From Parascedosporium putredinis (Eukaryota > Ascomycota > Sordariomycetes > Microascales > Microascaceae), in NCBI GenBank assembly GCA_949357655.1, contig CASHTG010000012.1:2232001-2296000 (forward strand): a DNA stretch of 64,000 nt, in the 5' to 3' direction. Under the pieces are notes generated by a model, which saw only the letters and a program-made list of their open reading frames with translations, did no database searches and was not told the DNA's origin. The position numbers and the translations under genes are program-made. Positions 48,531 to 61,700 of this stretch are shown here, piece after piece. Numbering within the stretch: the first letter of the stretch is position 1; each line of letters begins with the position of its first letter.

Positions 48531-50078
48531 TTAATACCCTACAGCCAAGCAAGAGTCGAGAACGGAGTCTAAGCTGCCCATATCCTGAGCTTCGGTGCCC
48601 TCCCACCACATGTCGTTGTCGATGTCCATGGCGTCCGCGTGGCCGTTCGTGAGCTCAGGGCCCGAACTGCTACCTAGGCCAGGGATACGGGGTATTTCGG
48701 TTGGGGGCAGTTTACTGTACTGCTCATCGGTCCAGGTATAGTCATCCCAGTGCTCTAGCTCGCCGTCACGGTACCCGTAGGTCATCGAAGTTTCTATAAC
48801 TGGGAAATTGGCCAGCCCGATATCCGCGAGCTCCATCGCTAGCTGCATATCTGCCAGGCCCAGCGGCCCGCGTTCACTGGCGGCTTTCGCCTCGACTGGC
48901 AGGAGGCCCCCTTTATCTCGCGTGAGCTCGCCTTTGCGCGAGGCCTCCTCTTCGACAGCGAGCTGTTTTGTATAAGCATGGGTTTGAATCCAGGTGGTTC
49001 CGACATCTGTCCCAGTGCTGCCGGAGGCGCCTGGCGCGTTGCTTCTAGTCCGGCTAAAGACGGTAGACAAAACGTCCTTGATAAAGGTTTCGGTAGCAAC
49101 CAGCATCAGCTGGGCGGCGTCTGAGGAATGTCCGGAGGCGAGGCCAGCCTCGTAGCAGAAGGAAGCATGCGCCCTTCGATAACCGAGACGTCTGGGAACT
49201 CTCCAGACTCTATAGCTAGGGGTAGCGCGAAACGTTTTCGAACCTCAAGATCAACATCTTGAAGAGAGGAGAATCAGCTTTGGCTCTAGTATCGCAATGT
49301 TTTGATTGGCGTGACTCACTCATGTTATTTATACCAGCAGCGCTCTGGGGTACATCAATAACCTTGGCTGGCCGTTTATATGTCTCCGAAAAGACACCAG
49401 CGAGACTCTCATGCGGATCGAACTGATTTGGAACGTCTTGTTAGGGCCATAGAGATAACTATGGGTGAAAACAGCTGGTATACGAACATCATTATTGGCC
49501 AAGTCTTTAATGCGCCTGCGATCTCTGCTAAGCAGCTGCATGACCTCGCCTTTCAATCTTCGTTCGCTCGCATCGCCGGTCGTCGGCTTAGCGCCTTGTC
49601 CTGTGACAGGCTTGTCGTTGGCGCTAACCCAGGGGCAAGCCCCTGATCTGGCATTTCTCGGGTGACATTTCCGTAGATAGCTGCGATAAGTTGGTTATGA
49701 AAGTGTTCTTTCTCGCCGGTCGGCGAAGCGAGGATGGGATCGATTCGAGACGAGTATTCGGTCTGATTTAAACGCCCTAGAGTACAAGTTAGATGAAGTT
49801 AAACATTGATAGAGAAAGATGGAAGGAGGTAGTCAGAGCGCCGTACCTATGAGGAACTGGGTTGTTGATTCTTTGTACACGAGCCATTGGTCGCTGGGGA
49901 TGGTTGATTTCAAGGCCGTGTAGAGAGGCTCTAGGTCAATTCTCGCTGGTATGATTTGGCTCGACTTGGTAATCTTCTGCGCGCCCGGTGCAGAAACCAC
50001 TATAGCTTTGTTCGATAAAGGAGGCGTCGATAGGGTGACCGACGGGCGGCTCAGGGCCGCGGGGTCGATATCCGGCAT
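48531..50078 (-). CDS. HFI1: SAGA complex subunit HFI1/ADA1
   Basis: Structural subunit of the SAGA histone acetyltransferase coactivator; contributes a histone fold that pairs with TAF12. Four exons: 49847-50078, 49488-49776, 49320-49422 and 48531-49257. The product is 450 aa corrected. The start MPDIDPAALSRPS matches other filamentous fungi. Conserved blocks: RIDLEPLYTALKSTI and YKESTTQFLIGRLNQTEY near the N-terminus, HNQLIAAIYGNVTRE, RDRRRIKDLANND, then the histone-fold region FCYEAGLASGHSSDAAQLM and VATETFIKDVL, and the C-terminal LADMQLAMELAD and HWDDYTW. Two deletions fall near 49632 and 49161. Both restore conserved sequence and close all phases. It is divergent from GCP3 over 1.2 kb. 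Confidence 0.92.
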
Positions 50079-50319
50079 CGTCGAGCGCGATGTCAATTCC
50101 TCAGTCGCGTATAGCGCTAGAGGGACGCGCTACGAGGCGGAGTAAACATTACACGCATAGAAATTATAAAATGTTAATGGCGACCTGATATTTGACGTAA
50201 GATGAATTGATTTCGCCCGTTGTGGCGGCAAAACAGATGACTGGATTGGGCACAGGTCGGAGGCATTGGAGATGTCAATGTCCGCCGTCGTCTCTTACAC
50301 GGCGGTCTTTTAGGTTGGG

Positions 50320-50328
50320 TCACGTGAT
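50320..50328. promoter_or_regulatory. TCACGTGAT E-box-like element
   Basis: Same extended palindrome as in the DAP1/SPT16 divergent region. It lies about 240 bp upstream of HFI1. A second CACGTGAT follows 106 bp later. Factor binding is inferred. Confidence 0.4.
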
Positions 50329-50433
50329 TCTATGATCATCAGCCTCGTCTTGTTACACGGTTGTCGATAGACCGGCCGATGATTCTCCACAAGCGTGCAT
50401 TCAGCAACTTGAATCACCACAATCCCAGAAAGG

Positions 50434-50441
50434 CACGTGAT
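50434..50441. promoter_or_regulatory. CACGTGAT E-box-like element
   Basis: Second copy of the CACGTG core in the HFI1/GCP3 shared region, in the same orientation as the first. Confidence 0.35.
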
Positions 50442-51300
50442 AGGCGGTTTCCGTGCGCTCCGCTTCCCCCAGTTCTTCACTGATATCATCCCTCACGGAT
50501 GAAGCCCTGCGTCGCTTGGATAGCTTTGGGTCTTTTATGCTTCATCGGCCGGGTTCAAAGTAATAATTCAACATCTCGAATCGAGTTTCGGGACCAACTA
50601 TGCCTATTGAGGATTGTCGCGCTGAATTACCAAAGTCTAGGTTTTCGCCACATGCCCTTATTCTCAGCTCAATAGATGCATGGGCGAAGAAAGGTATTCA
50701 GGATCTGCCACCAATAGCCACTACAATTGAGGTTGGTTGAAGATACCGGTCCTCCTACTATGGTATGCACCTAGTTTGTTTAAAATGTGACAATATCGTT
50801 GATTGGCTTTTGGTCGAGGTGTTCCCGAACACCAAGCTGGTTTTGGAGATGGGCACCGCCGGTACCGGTGGTTGCGGCAACTCATCTACGCATCTTCTTT
50901 CATTAATATGATTCATACCTCAAAAGGTTCTTTGTTTGAAGGTTTTACCTTCTCCAGGTGACACGAGCCTAGTCGGGCCCGCAACGACATGCAAGGCCGC
51001 GACTGTCTGGGGTGCTCTCAAGAAGTTCGAGCACAAGTAGATATACCTCTGGTCATTACTTATTTGGGTATTTTTCAATGTACCGACACTTTTAATCACC
51101 CCTCATCCCGGCACTATCCAAAAACAAGTCGCGGTCGTCGCGTCCCACCATCACTATCAGGACCACTTTAAACGAATTGATGCTCTTGTGCACAGCACAA
51201 GGCTCAAGCCCAATACAACGTTCAACACCACGTCAGTCGTCCTCAGCACGCCGTCGACCCTGGGAAGCTCCCGGCACCCAAGTGCTACCAGAATGCCACG

Positions 51301-54044
51301 ATGCCTCCCAACAATAACAAACTGGTCGATGCTGTCGACAGGCTAATCACCCACATCATCCCCACTAATCCTCGCGAGGGTGAAGACGCCGCCCAAAAAG
51401 GCACGATGACTGTTTTGAGCTTGTAAAGAATATCCTGGAGAGGTATGCCGCCTTTGTGTTCTCTAGCTCCCAACCACCCGGCTGCCCGTGTCCGTCTTTC
51501 ACACTAAACCATTGTGCCCCTTTAGTCCCGCTTCGCCAGCGATCTCGTCCGATGTCAATCATGCGTCCGACATGATCAAGCGCAAGCTGATCCAGTCGAA
51601 TCCAAGCCAAGCCCTCCGCTTCTCAAACCTCTACAGCCGCCTGCTATCGCTCCCCGTACTCAAGCAAAAATGGGCCATCCTCTACCTCCTTTACCAGCTC
51701 GCTGACTCCCCGGACCCAGATGAGCCCCTCCCCTCGAACCAGCCCCGTCCCGCCATCCTCTCGAGGCGTCGAGTAGATCAGAGCATCACCCGACCCCGAA
51801 ATCCCAAACGCCAGCCGTAGCCGCGGATGAAGAGGTTTTCAATGAGGCGTTTGCGCAGGGCGGACTCAAGAAATTCCCTCCACAGCCGCGAGAGGCGAAA
51901 AGGGCCGACGAGGAGAAGGAGAGGCATACACCCGATGCCACCAAGGAATCACCTAAGCGAGAGGTAGCATTAAAGTCAAGGCATTTGGCTGACAACTACG
52001 TCGACATCGACCCGTCCGAGCCGTCTCTCTTGCGCGATCTACCTTTTACCCTGCAGGGACTCTCTTCCACAACGATGCCCTTCGAAAGGCTGGATACCCT
52101 CAGCCTACCCCCTACCCTCCCCGCACCTATAATATCACTTTTACACACCCTTGCCGAGCCGTCTTTGCTGTACAAGAGTCTCGATACCTTTGTGAAATCC
52201 CAGGTCAAGGGTCTCCTCGGCCAGAGCCTTAGAGCAGCTATTAGCACGGAACTCAAATCGTACCTAAGCTTAATCGCTACCCTCGAAGTCCAAATTCGGC
52301 GTGCTCTCGCGTCGTTAGATGAGGATGCTCCGCGCCGAGGGATTGGAAAGGCAGGAGTAACTCTCAAGAGATGCGTGGTCTGGACGAGAGAGGCTACCAT
52401 GGGCCTACGTCTCATGTGCCTCATCGCGGAGGAGTCAGAGAAACAGAGGGGAGGGAAACTGATCTCGATGATACATAGCTACTCTTCCTCTTATGGTGAC
52501 CCGATGGTAGCAGCGTTTGCCGAGCGGCTCCTGGGGCAGTTTACCCGGCCATTCTTTGACATTCTCCGCCACTGGATCTATGACGGCGAGCTTCTTGACC
52601 CCTATCTCGAGTTCTTCGTCAGAGAACAGGCGCACGGCGAGAATGACGCCAACAAGGCCAAGTCAGGGGAAACAGCGTCTGGGAAGACAAGTACGAGATA
52701 GACAAGGACATGATCCCCAGCATCATTACCCAAGATTTCGCCCAAAGGTCTTCCTCATTGGCAAATCGCTTAATTTCATCCGGCACAGCTGCGGCGACTC
52801 GCAATGGGTCATGGAGTACTCAAGGCCGCCTCCAAGGAGCTGCGCTATGGGGACACGGCGCGGCTGGAAGCCTGGATCGACGAGGCGTACAAGACCACCA
52901 TGAAACGCCTGATGGACCTCATGGAGACCAAGTTCCACCTCTTTGAGCATCTGCAAGCCCTCAAAAACTACATCCTTCTCGGCCAAGGCGACTTCATCGC
53001 CCTCCTCATGGAATCCCTCGCGGCGTACCTCGACCGGCCCGCGAGCGCGCAGTATCGACACACTCTCACGGCCCAGCTCGAGAACGCCATCCGGGGCTCC
53101 AATGCGCAATACGACTCGCCCGAGGTCCTTCGGCGCCTCGACGCGCGCATGCTCCAGCTCTCGCACGGCGATATTGGCTGGGACTGCTTCACCCTCGAAT
53201 ACAAGATCGACGCTCCCGTGGACGTGGTCGTCACGGAATGGGGCAACCGCCAGTACTTGAAGGTTTTCAACTTCCTCTGGCGCATCAAGCGCGTCGAGTT
53301 CGCCTTGGCCTCGACCTGGCGCAAGTGCATGACGGGCGCCCGCGGCGTCCTGCAAAACGGAGACCCGGCCGTCGAGGAGACGTGGAAGTCCACGCGCGGA
53401 GTCCTCGCGGAGATGATCCACTTCGTCGGCCAGCTCCAGTACTACATCCTCTTCGAGGTCATCGAGTCGTCCTGGGGCGAGCTGCAGAAGCGGATCCGCC
53501 GCGAGGGCTGCACCCTCGACGACCTCATCAAGGCGCACACGCGCTATCTCAACGACATCACCCACAAGGGCCTCCTCGGCGCCCGCCGCCGCCACGCCGT
53601 CGACCCCGTCACCGGCGAGGACGACCGCACCTCGTACCTCTCCCAGCTCGGGGATCTCCTGCGCACCATGCTCGCCTACCGTAGCTCGGTCGACGGCCTC
53701 TACAGCTGGAGCGTGAGCGACTTTACTCGACGGCAAGAGGCCGACGTCCGCGTGTCCACCCTCTCCCGCCTCCGCGCCGGGCCCATCGACGACGGCCTCA
53801 CCCCGGGTCCCCCGGGTCGGCCAACATTAGCAGCGAATTCCCCGTCCTCGTGGACCGCCTCCGCCATCTAGGCACCTCTTTCCGCACGCGCCTGCAGATC
53901 CTCCTCGGCGACCTCGCCTACCAACCCGACGTCGACATGCGCTTCCTCGGGGTCGCTATGAACTTCAACGATGTCTATCAGCCGGCACGGAGGAAAACCA
54001 AGGCGCCGCAGTCGGCGAGCAGTGCCGTTGGGGCAGGTGCATAG
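51301..54044 (+). CDS. Gamma-tubulin complex component GCP3 (Spc98/Alp6 family)
   Basis: Core subunit of the gamma-tubulin small complex that nucleates microtubules at spindle pole bodies. Exons 51301-51442 and 51526-54044; 888 aa corrected, in the family range. The N-terminal part is helical (LVDAVDRLITHIIP, SDMIKRKLIQSNPSQALRF) with an acidic linker. The Spc97/Spc98 GRIP1 region follows: LLRDLPFTLQGLSS, SYGDPMVAAFAERLL, PFFDILRHWIYDGELLDPY, VFLIGKSLNFIRHSCGD. GRIP2 is NRQYLKVFNFLWRIKRVEFAL, MIHFVGQLQYYILFEVIESSW and AHTRYLNDITHKGLL, and the end is VAMNFNDVYQP. Six single-base deletions lie near 51396, 51795, 52670, 52743, 52823 and 53815. The last third is GC-rich, which may explain error density. 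The start at 51301 is the first ATG in the correct frame. Confidence 0.93.
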
Positions 54045-55274
54045 ATGTGTGATGGATGGATGGCGCAATCTCTCTGGAGTTGACGATGCTACGCCCCCAG
54101 AGGCATCCACCGAGGGCATACACAAGCTTAGTTTTTTGTCTGTTTCCTTTGTAACTTTGGGATCTACTACTACGTATGATGATGATGGGAGTTTGGCAAG
54201 AAAAGGGCTTGGTAGCATGAATACATTATCACTCCATTCCTTCTGCTCCAGGTGACAATCTCTTCCTCGTGTGAGGTACTACATACAGGCAGCGCGTTCG
54301 CTATGTAATACGTTTGGCCAAGGATAGGAAATTTTCAATGACGAAACGAGGAATATGAAGAAATGTCTAAAATTTCAATTCGTAAGGGCGCAAAGTATCA
54401 TCGGTTGCCATAACGTCGTGAGAAAGCATGCCTAGACAAAGATGCAAGCAGAAGCCGAACCAAGGCCCACCCTGCCCACACTAAGCGCCCCGAAATGGAG
54501 AGCAAAGACGAGCGGGTTAAGCCTGTACCGCAAGGACAAATCAGTTCATAACCTGCGCCCCTTTGCCTGGCTCTCCCCAAGCAAAACTGCCCTTTCGCCC
54601 ATCTAAAAGCCGAAACAACCGAGCATCTTTTGTGTATAAGACCGTGATCCTTCGCCCTGCAATGACTTTGTCGTAATACATGTCGGGCCTTCGCCATGAA
54701 TAAAAAACCAGATGCGGCCGAAAAGAAAAAACTCAAGCAAGAACAGAACATCCCATTTCCCCCAGTTCCCTTCCGAACTGAAATCAGAGATCGCGAGACA
54801 TAAAGGCTGCAAGCGATCGAAGAACCACCTCTTCCATGTCTGGTATATATATGTAACAATACACGTCGAATTTGTCTTGATCAAACCTAGCGTCGAGGCT
54901 AATGATCTAGGTTGCTGTAAACATCGTCAAGGCGACTTCGAGTAGAGATGTAGGGGCCGTCGCCCAGTTCTAGAGGAACCTCGCGTTTCTAAGACGCGGA
55001 AGCGGGCCCAGAAGATAATCACCACGGCTGCGCAATATAAATAAAAATTCGGGCCCGCGCTAGAGTCATCCGCAATAATGATACTGAAGCCTTGGCGTGG
55101 TGGGTCAGTTGCAAAGCGCCAAGGACTTTAGAAATCCTCGAGATCGTAGCAAAGACGCATGGCGTCGGTGCCGTAGCTCGGTCATGTTCAGACCGCCCTA
55201 CCCTATCCATGCCCAAGAGCCAAAAGGTTCGTCATTGGGCAAGGTAAGGGGAAAGAAGTGCACCAGCTCCAACC
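54045..55274. other. Intergenic, convergent GCP3 / WEE1 3' regions
   Basis: 1.2 kb between convergent stops. A 153-codon minus-strand frame at 54398-54859 has no domain and is probably chance. Nothing else supported. Confidence 0.5.
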
Positions 55275-58200
55275 TCAGGCATCCATCATAACCGTGTCAA
55301 CATCGCCTTGGGCATGCTGAGTAGGTCCTTCGCGAGGCCCAAAGAGTCCCTCGAAAACCGTGGCAGCACAGCGTCGGCGAGACGCTACCCAGCGGAAACT
55401 TTCAAACTCGAGGACTTCGTTCACTGTAGGGCGCTGGTCCGGATCCGGGTGCGTTAATTGGCGCATCAGTGAGTCGAGGGACAGCGAGTGGGACGAGTGG
55501 GCCATGAACGCGGGAGGCTCGGCCAAGGGTTGGTGTCTGGCGACACCAAAGTCAGGGCGAAGTACGGGGATTGTGGTCACCTTGCCAGCGATTGAGTCTT
55601 CAATTGTCATCGTGGACCGAGGAATGGGTTCATCTCCCCTCATGCCAATCAACTCAAATGGAGTCTGAACTGGCAAATCGTTATACTGGCCACTTCTGAG
55701 CGCCTGCCACGACATGCCATTGTCCGGGAGCTGGACATTCCCAGCCATCTCCAGAGTCATGAGGCCAACGGCGAATAGATCCGATGGCTTGCCATACTGG
55801 CCAGTGAGAATCTCTGGTCCAATATATTCGCGGTCACCTTCGGCATCGATATAGTCTGTGACTGGCCATTTCGCAGCGAGGCCGAAGTCCCCAATTTTGA
55901 GGACGCCTTCGTGCGTGATGAATATGTTTGCTGGCTTCATATCCAAGTGCATGAAATCTGCATTGTGAACTTCTTGGAGGCCCTAGAAATTGTCAATGTG
56001 TCAGCATTTGTTCAACGAGGAAAAAGGGGGAAACAAGCTCGGGAAATAGATGGCAGGGTTAGGCAAGAGGCAAAACATACGAGCAGCATGTCGTAGAGAA
56101 TCTTCCACAGACGGAAATCATCCATTCGGCCTCGGTGGCCGACATCGTTGAGGAAGCCTTGGAGTGTGCCTTCGTCGCAATACTCCGTCTGGATATAAAG
56201 ATGGCCCTGCATCTCCCAACTATCGACAAATCGAAGGACGTGCTTAGCGTGCACAAGAGATTTGAGAATTTCCACCTCCTTCATCTTCCGATCGCGATCT
56301 CGAGGGCCGGCAAAGATGTGGCGCGTCTTCTTGACTGCGAAAGCGGATCCGGGTGCGGGAGTGACGGGAGGGTCTGAGCCAAAGGAGGGCTACTTCCGAG
56401 ATCAAGACCAAGAGAGGCACCGACGCGCTTTGGCTCAGCAACGCGGTACACGACCGAAAACTCGCCGCGCCCAATCTCTTCCACACTATGGAACCGCTCT
56501 ACAAGATGGCCGTCAATATCGATTCGGCTCTGCTTGTTCACGTGGATTGGCGTCACGATACGGCGGTCCCCTTGACTCGTGGAGGGCGTGACTGGGACAG
56601 GCGAGTATCTTTCCGCCGACCCATTTCCATTGTTTGAGATGGAGAAGCGGCTTGGGTCAAGATGCAGCATGCCATCAAGGGGCGTCTTTGGCGATCCACG
56701 GGGTCGGATAGGGCTCGCTGCGCGCACCATTAGCACTACTGGGTTGTTGGTCGACAACACCGTCACTGAGGGGCGGTACTTACATGAGGGTTCACGGGAG
56801 AATGCAGGCTTGACGGCAGAGATTGGTGGCGCTCTGCGGTTGGCACTAGGGCTATCGATGAGATTCCTGTCCAACCCTCCGTCGGCGACCGCAGGCGTCA
56901 GGAAGCTCTTGGTGGGCGTAGGCGGGAAGCCCTCAGGAGTGGAAGCGCCGTCGCGACTGCTAGCCGCCGACTTGTTCTCCTCATCAAGGTTCAAGACACT
57001 CGCACGACGATGCGGGCGGCCTCCCAACCTATGGAAGAGGCCGAGTCCCTTGCTCGTACCACTGAAGGGGGTGCTCTGCCGGTCCGCGTGAGGGGAGCCA
57101 AAGGGGATGGGGGTCGCCGGCCCTCGCCTGAACCTAACAGCGCTAGCGGGCGGGTATGTCGCGAAACTAGCAGAGCTACTCTTCTTGCAGGGCGTGTCGG
57201 GAACTGCCATTCTCTTATCCTCTTCGGGGTCTCGATTCACCTTGGACACCAGGCCTGAAGACATAAACATGCTAGACCGCGCCGCTGGAGGGGGTACAAC
57301 AGGCGTCTGCGTAAGCTGCGCAGCTTGAGGCGCAGGAGGCAAAGACTTGGAGAAGATACTCGAGGTCGAGGAACCGAGAGAGAACTTGAAGCGGTCCAGA
57401 CGACGAGTCGGGGCTTGATTGGGCGCAGGCTCGAACCTTATGGGACTGTCTTCGACAAAACAGCTCCCCGATACGGATGGCTTCAACGAGCGCGACAGCG
57501 GGTGGGGATTCGTCGAGTGGGTCATGGGCGGATTCTGCATCGAGCCAGAAAATAGACTTCCCCGGGGAATGGGTTATCGCGAGCCGCAGGGGAGGTACGA
57601 ACTGGTCCGTCGACAACCTTGGCCTGTTGCGGCTGGGGGAGGGAATCTCGGCGCCCATTTGAGCGAGCTGCTGTGCGCCCGTTCGCCTTCCCCACGAGCC
57701 CTTGTCGCCGTGTCGCTGCTGAAGGGTGGACTTACGGAGCGAGGACGACCGGCGCGCGGCGGACGGTGTAGGTGTGGGTGAGGGCTGGGTTTCGCGGCGA
57801 ATAGTGCTGCCGGCGAGCGCGTAATTATTTTGCGCAACATCATCATGAATATCAAAGTTTAAAGCTGCAGGCGTGGCCTGGTCAAAAACATTGTCGTGCG
57901 CCATGCTGCTAAAACTAGCAATGCCGTGCAAGCTGCGTCGCTTAGCTACCGGACTGGCAAGGCTGCCAGTTTCGAGATCCATAGCTGCGTCGCTTCGCTT
58001 AAGTGTGCCAGCGGCGGGGCTCGAGAATTCTGGCGCTGCCATTGTGGTGGTGTCGAGGGAGCGGAAAATAGAATGGGATGCGCCAGAGACATCCAGGTGC
58101 AAACTGTGACGCGACGGTTTGTTTAGGCAACGGCGAGACAATGGGCTTGCGGGATTAGGCAAGCGCGAGTTCTCTTGACCCGGAGTGTCACTACTTGAAG

Positions 58201-58714
58201 ATGAGGAAGGAGCGGAATTGGCCGAGTCGGAGGAAATGCTCAGCGCCCTCTTTAGAGGGGACCGGGGAGATGCTCGCGTCCTCGGCAAGGGACCCGATGG
58301 GGTCGTAGAGCCGACCTGAGACGGTTTGGAAAATCGAGCGGAACGGAGAGAAAGTTTAACACTCGGTTTAAAGGTGCTCGAGGGCTGCGGAGGGCAGTGG
58401 GAAGGCGTTGTCGTTCCTGTCGGCATCGCTGTCGTCGTTTCGTGACGGGGCGTCGACTTTTCTTTGGGAGTTAGTTGCAAGTAACTCTTGCGCGCAGTTA
58501 AAGCGGGCGAGTACCGCCGACAGGGCGACTGCGGACTCGGTGAGCTCGAAGTAGGGCTCTCGGTACTATTGGGCGTTCGTGCAGCCAAGTTAAATTTGGA
58601 AGGTGAGCGGGATATGGACCGCCTTAGACTCCTCACGGCAGAGCCAACATCCACATGATGCCCATGAGTTGGGGAGGGCAAGGTCAGCGTGCCTCCACCG
58701 TTTGTATACGACAT
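55275..58714 (-). CDS. WEE1-like protein kinase (Wee1/Swe1)
   Basis: Phosphorylates the inhibitory tyrosine of CDK1 and delays entry into mitosis. Exons 56081-58714 and 55275-55982; 1113 aa, typical of filamentous-fungal Wee1. The first 750 residues are Ser/Pro/Thr-rich, with many SP and TP sites (for example SPRSPLKR, PPTPTKSFLTP), as expected for multisite CDK control. The kinase domain has glycine loop IGRGEFSVVY, VAIK-type lysine in AFAVKK, HLDMKPANIFI, DFGLAAK and the Wee1 signature EGDREYIGPEIL. The intron falls between the LYDMLL and GLQEVH helices. An extra base near 57526-57528 and a missing base near 56350 interrupt the frame; once both are corrected it reads through. The kinase is otherwise complete, so a pseudogene is unlikely. 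Confidence 0.94.
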
Positions 58715-61700
58715 GATTCTCCCGTCTAAAAAGAGACCGTGTGTCCCTTTCTGTCCCCAAATTGCTTTCTAAACTGATTGATGATGAGGGTGCTCAAAAC
58801 ACCTCTGCACTGGCCGTTTTCAGGCAGGTGCTAGGGTACTGCGTAATCGTTTGCCCGTTGGCTCAATTGTGTGGGCACGAGTGTGTGTGTGTGTGTGTGT
58901 GTGTGTTGCCGCGAACAAAGGGAAGGCGCGGCTGGGCAATATATCAGCGAGGTAAGCTCATCAACTGGCAGGTGATATGTCAGCAAAAGAATATGAATAG
59001 AGCGGGTGAGCGGGTTTGCCACGAACTTGAGAGAGAAGGCAGCTTCAACTGGGATGAAGCGATTTACAGCCAGCGTCAAGACGGGGTCGCACTGGATCTC
59101 AGTAGTGTCCGATGAGAAAAGCCAAAAGAAAACAAGAAGTGCTCCCTCAAGGAAGAAAAGGCCAGCGAGCTGGCCTGTTCTTAGGTCGACTGTTCGTCCA
59201 ATATGTGTGGCGACATGCCCGGAAGAGGCGAGACAAGGCAGCAGGATAAAAACCAGACGCGACTGTGTCCAAGAAAAAAAAAAAAGAAGGGCCAGGCGAA
59301 GAAAAGGTGATGCCTAGGCGGTCTCTCAACGCATAGTTGGATAGCGTGCCCAAAACAGGAAGAACCAAAGATTCTCTAGTTATCTCCTCTTTACTCCAAC
59401 AAGTGACCGTTCCAGCGCGTCACTCTCGTCAACACATGCCACAAAGATGGGTGGCGATTCTTTTTGTGCGCAGATGATCGAACGCGGTTCGGAAAGGCGG
59501 GTAGAGGACGATCGAAGCAGAAGAAGCTGGTTCACCCAAGGAACCAGAGTCCTCGAATGGGTTGACGTTGTGGCGACGCTGAAAAAGAAAAAGAAAATAA
59601 AGAGAAAAGGGAAAAGAGAGTGAAGATGTGTTCGTCAAGTGTGATAAAGAGGGAAGCTAAGATTAACAACTTGCAGCGCGAAGGGAAGTAGGGATGAGAG
59701 AGATACTTCCAAAGGGGGAAAGGGCTTAGAATCCACTCTTTGTGTGCAGGGTGTCTTGGAGGATACTTGTGGTTGGGGCGGGCACTCAGGGATAGTGGGC
59801 CAGAAACACGCGTAACGAGCTTGCAGATACAAAGAAGTACACATCAACGTTGACCCTATTTTTCTTTCCTTCTCCTTCTCTTGGTGGAAGGGATGGAAGT
59901 GTTCTGCTGCCAAAGGGGTTACAGTGAGGAAAGTGGGACCCGACCAGGGTGGGATTGTTTATAACCGGGGTCCAAAGTCAACACTCAAAGGGAAATGATC
60001 GCGTGGTCGACGCGTTTGGGTCCTGGTCTGTGCTTTCCCTGATGAATCACTCTTCGTGGGGCCTTTGGTGGCGCCTGGCCACACTTGCTGGCGAGGTACG
60101 CAAAGACGGTACGAGGTACGAGGTACTTCGTACTTGCCCGACTTGGGATCCTCTCTTTGTCCCGCGCTTGGCGTACTTGCCTACAAGGCACAAAGGATCA
60201 GTTGAAAGGTGAGGTTTAGCACAGGCCGTCGTCCCCCAACCGCGCCCGTTTCTCCGTGTGTTAGTCTCTTGCTTCCTTTTTCGTTTCTTCCCTTGTTTCC
60301 TTTTTCTTTTTCCTACCCTCTTCTTCACCCATTGTCGGGCGAAATTCTACATAGGTTGATGATATTACTAGAGTGTCTCAAGAGTGATGCCGTCTGAGAC
60401 AGGGCGTCTGATGTCGCGAAGCGACTAGACACGGCCTCGGGTACACGACGTAACTTGCCAGCTTTCCCGGGTTCCAGGTCCGGTCACTGTTTGAGGATCG
60501 TCCCAAAGAGCGCCCACACAACCACCAACTCTTTTCAAGCGTAGAAGGCTCAGTGGGCTGCGTGCGTGCGTACAGATCGCCTTCGTCCCGTCATGGCGGC
60601 TGCATGGATGTGTTGAAGGGTTCTCTCAACCGTAACCCCGACGAGCTGCCCCCAAGCGGAGCGTACCTTGCGTCCACAACTTGACTCCATGGCAAAGCTC
60701 GGGGGCAAGACGGCGGTGGGAGGGCAAGAGGGGTCTTGGTCCCTGACCATATTTACATCCATGTGATACAACTTACAGGCATGCTGAAAGTAACACGATG
60801 AGACCAAAAGGATCATGTCTTTCTCGCCCTCCAGCTCAAGTCAAGGCTGGGATGCTGCCAGTCACAGGTGTCAACCCATCTCCTCCCTTCGCCTCCCCGC
60901 CAGTTCTTTGACGGTCGACCCCAACCCAGGATCGCTGCGCTTGTCAAAACCTTGAGCGGGTCATGCAAGAGTTCTCCGAGGCACCATCTCTTATCATTCG
61001 TTCAATCACTAGGCTCATACACACCGCTCAAAAGCTCCTGCATACTACATAGGAGGAGCTCCCCATCTGCTGCACGATGGAGTCGAGGAGAATCGAGGCC
61101 GGGAATAATGCCAAAGCACCATTCCTCAGGTCTGTCCAACCCTTGGTGTGCCCTTCCTTGCCATTTTTCCCAATGACACGGTTTAGGGGTGATCCTGTGC
61201 CCATTCAACGGGATTTTTACAGGGATCCTCAGGTACTGGTCTCCTTGATCCTAGTTGTTCTTCCCAGGGTCCTGCCCTCAAAACGCCAAAAATCCGCCTG
61301 GGGGAGCGCTTGGCACCATCCGCGATAGACCTTTCGGGTCCTTTTTCCCTCCCTCTGCAAGTACTTCGTGATACCTGAACGAGCAACAAGGGTTTGGAGG
61401 GATACCTCGTGATCGAAGTGTCCGGGTGTCCACTATCAAAACTATCAAAGTCCAGCAAGATCGGGCATCGGGAGATACTCGGACCTGCAGAGCCTCAGGT
61501 TCTTTGGGGAAAGTGATAGACCGAAGGGCCAGCCCAGCCGCCGCCACAGGAGAACGTACCAGAGCTGCAGAGGAGCCCGCCACTCGCCCCATCAGTAAAC
61601 GCAAGCTAAAGGGTGGGACATATGCGCGCTGCGCGCGGGGAGTGCATCAGGGTGGCCGTGTTTGCTTTGCCTACAGACACGCTCGCGTCCTCTGCCTTCG

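Larger units (their letters stand above)
50079..51300. promoter_or_regulatory. Shared divergent region of HFI1 and GCP3
   Basis: 1.2 kb between divergent starts with no gene. It contains TCACGTGAT at 50320-50328 and CACGTGAT at 50434-50441. Transcript starts unknown. Confidence 0.45.

Noticed and set aside
54398..54859. A 153-codon gene between GCP3 and WEE1
   Set aside because: No domain, unusual composition, and located where two convergent 3' UTRs should lie.
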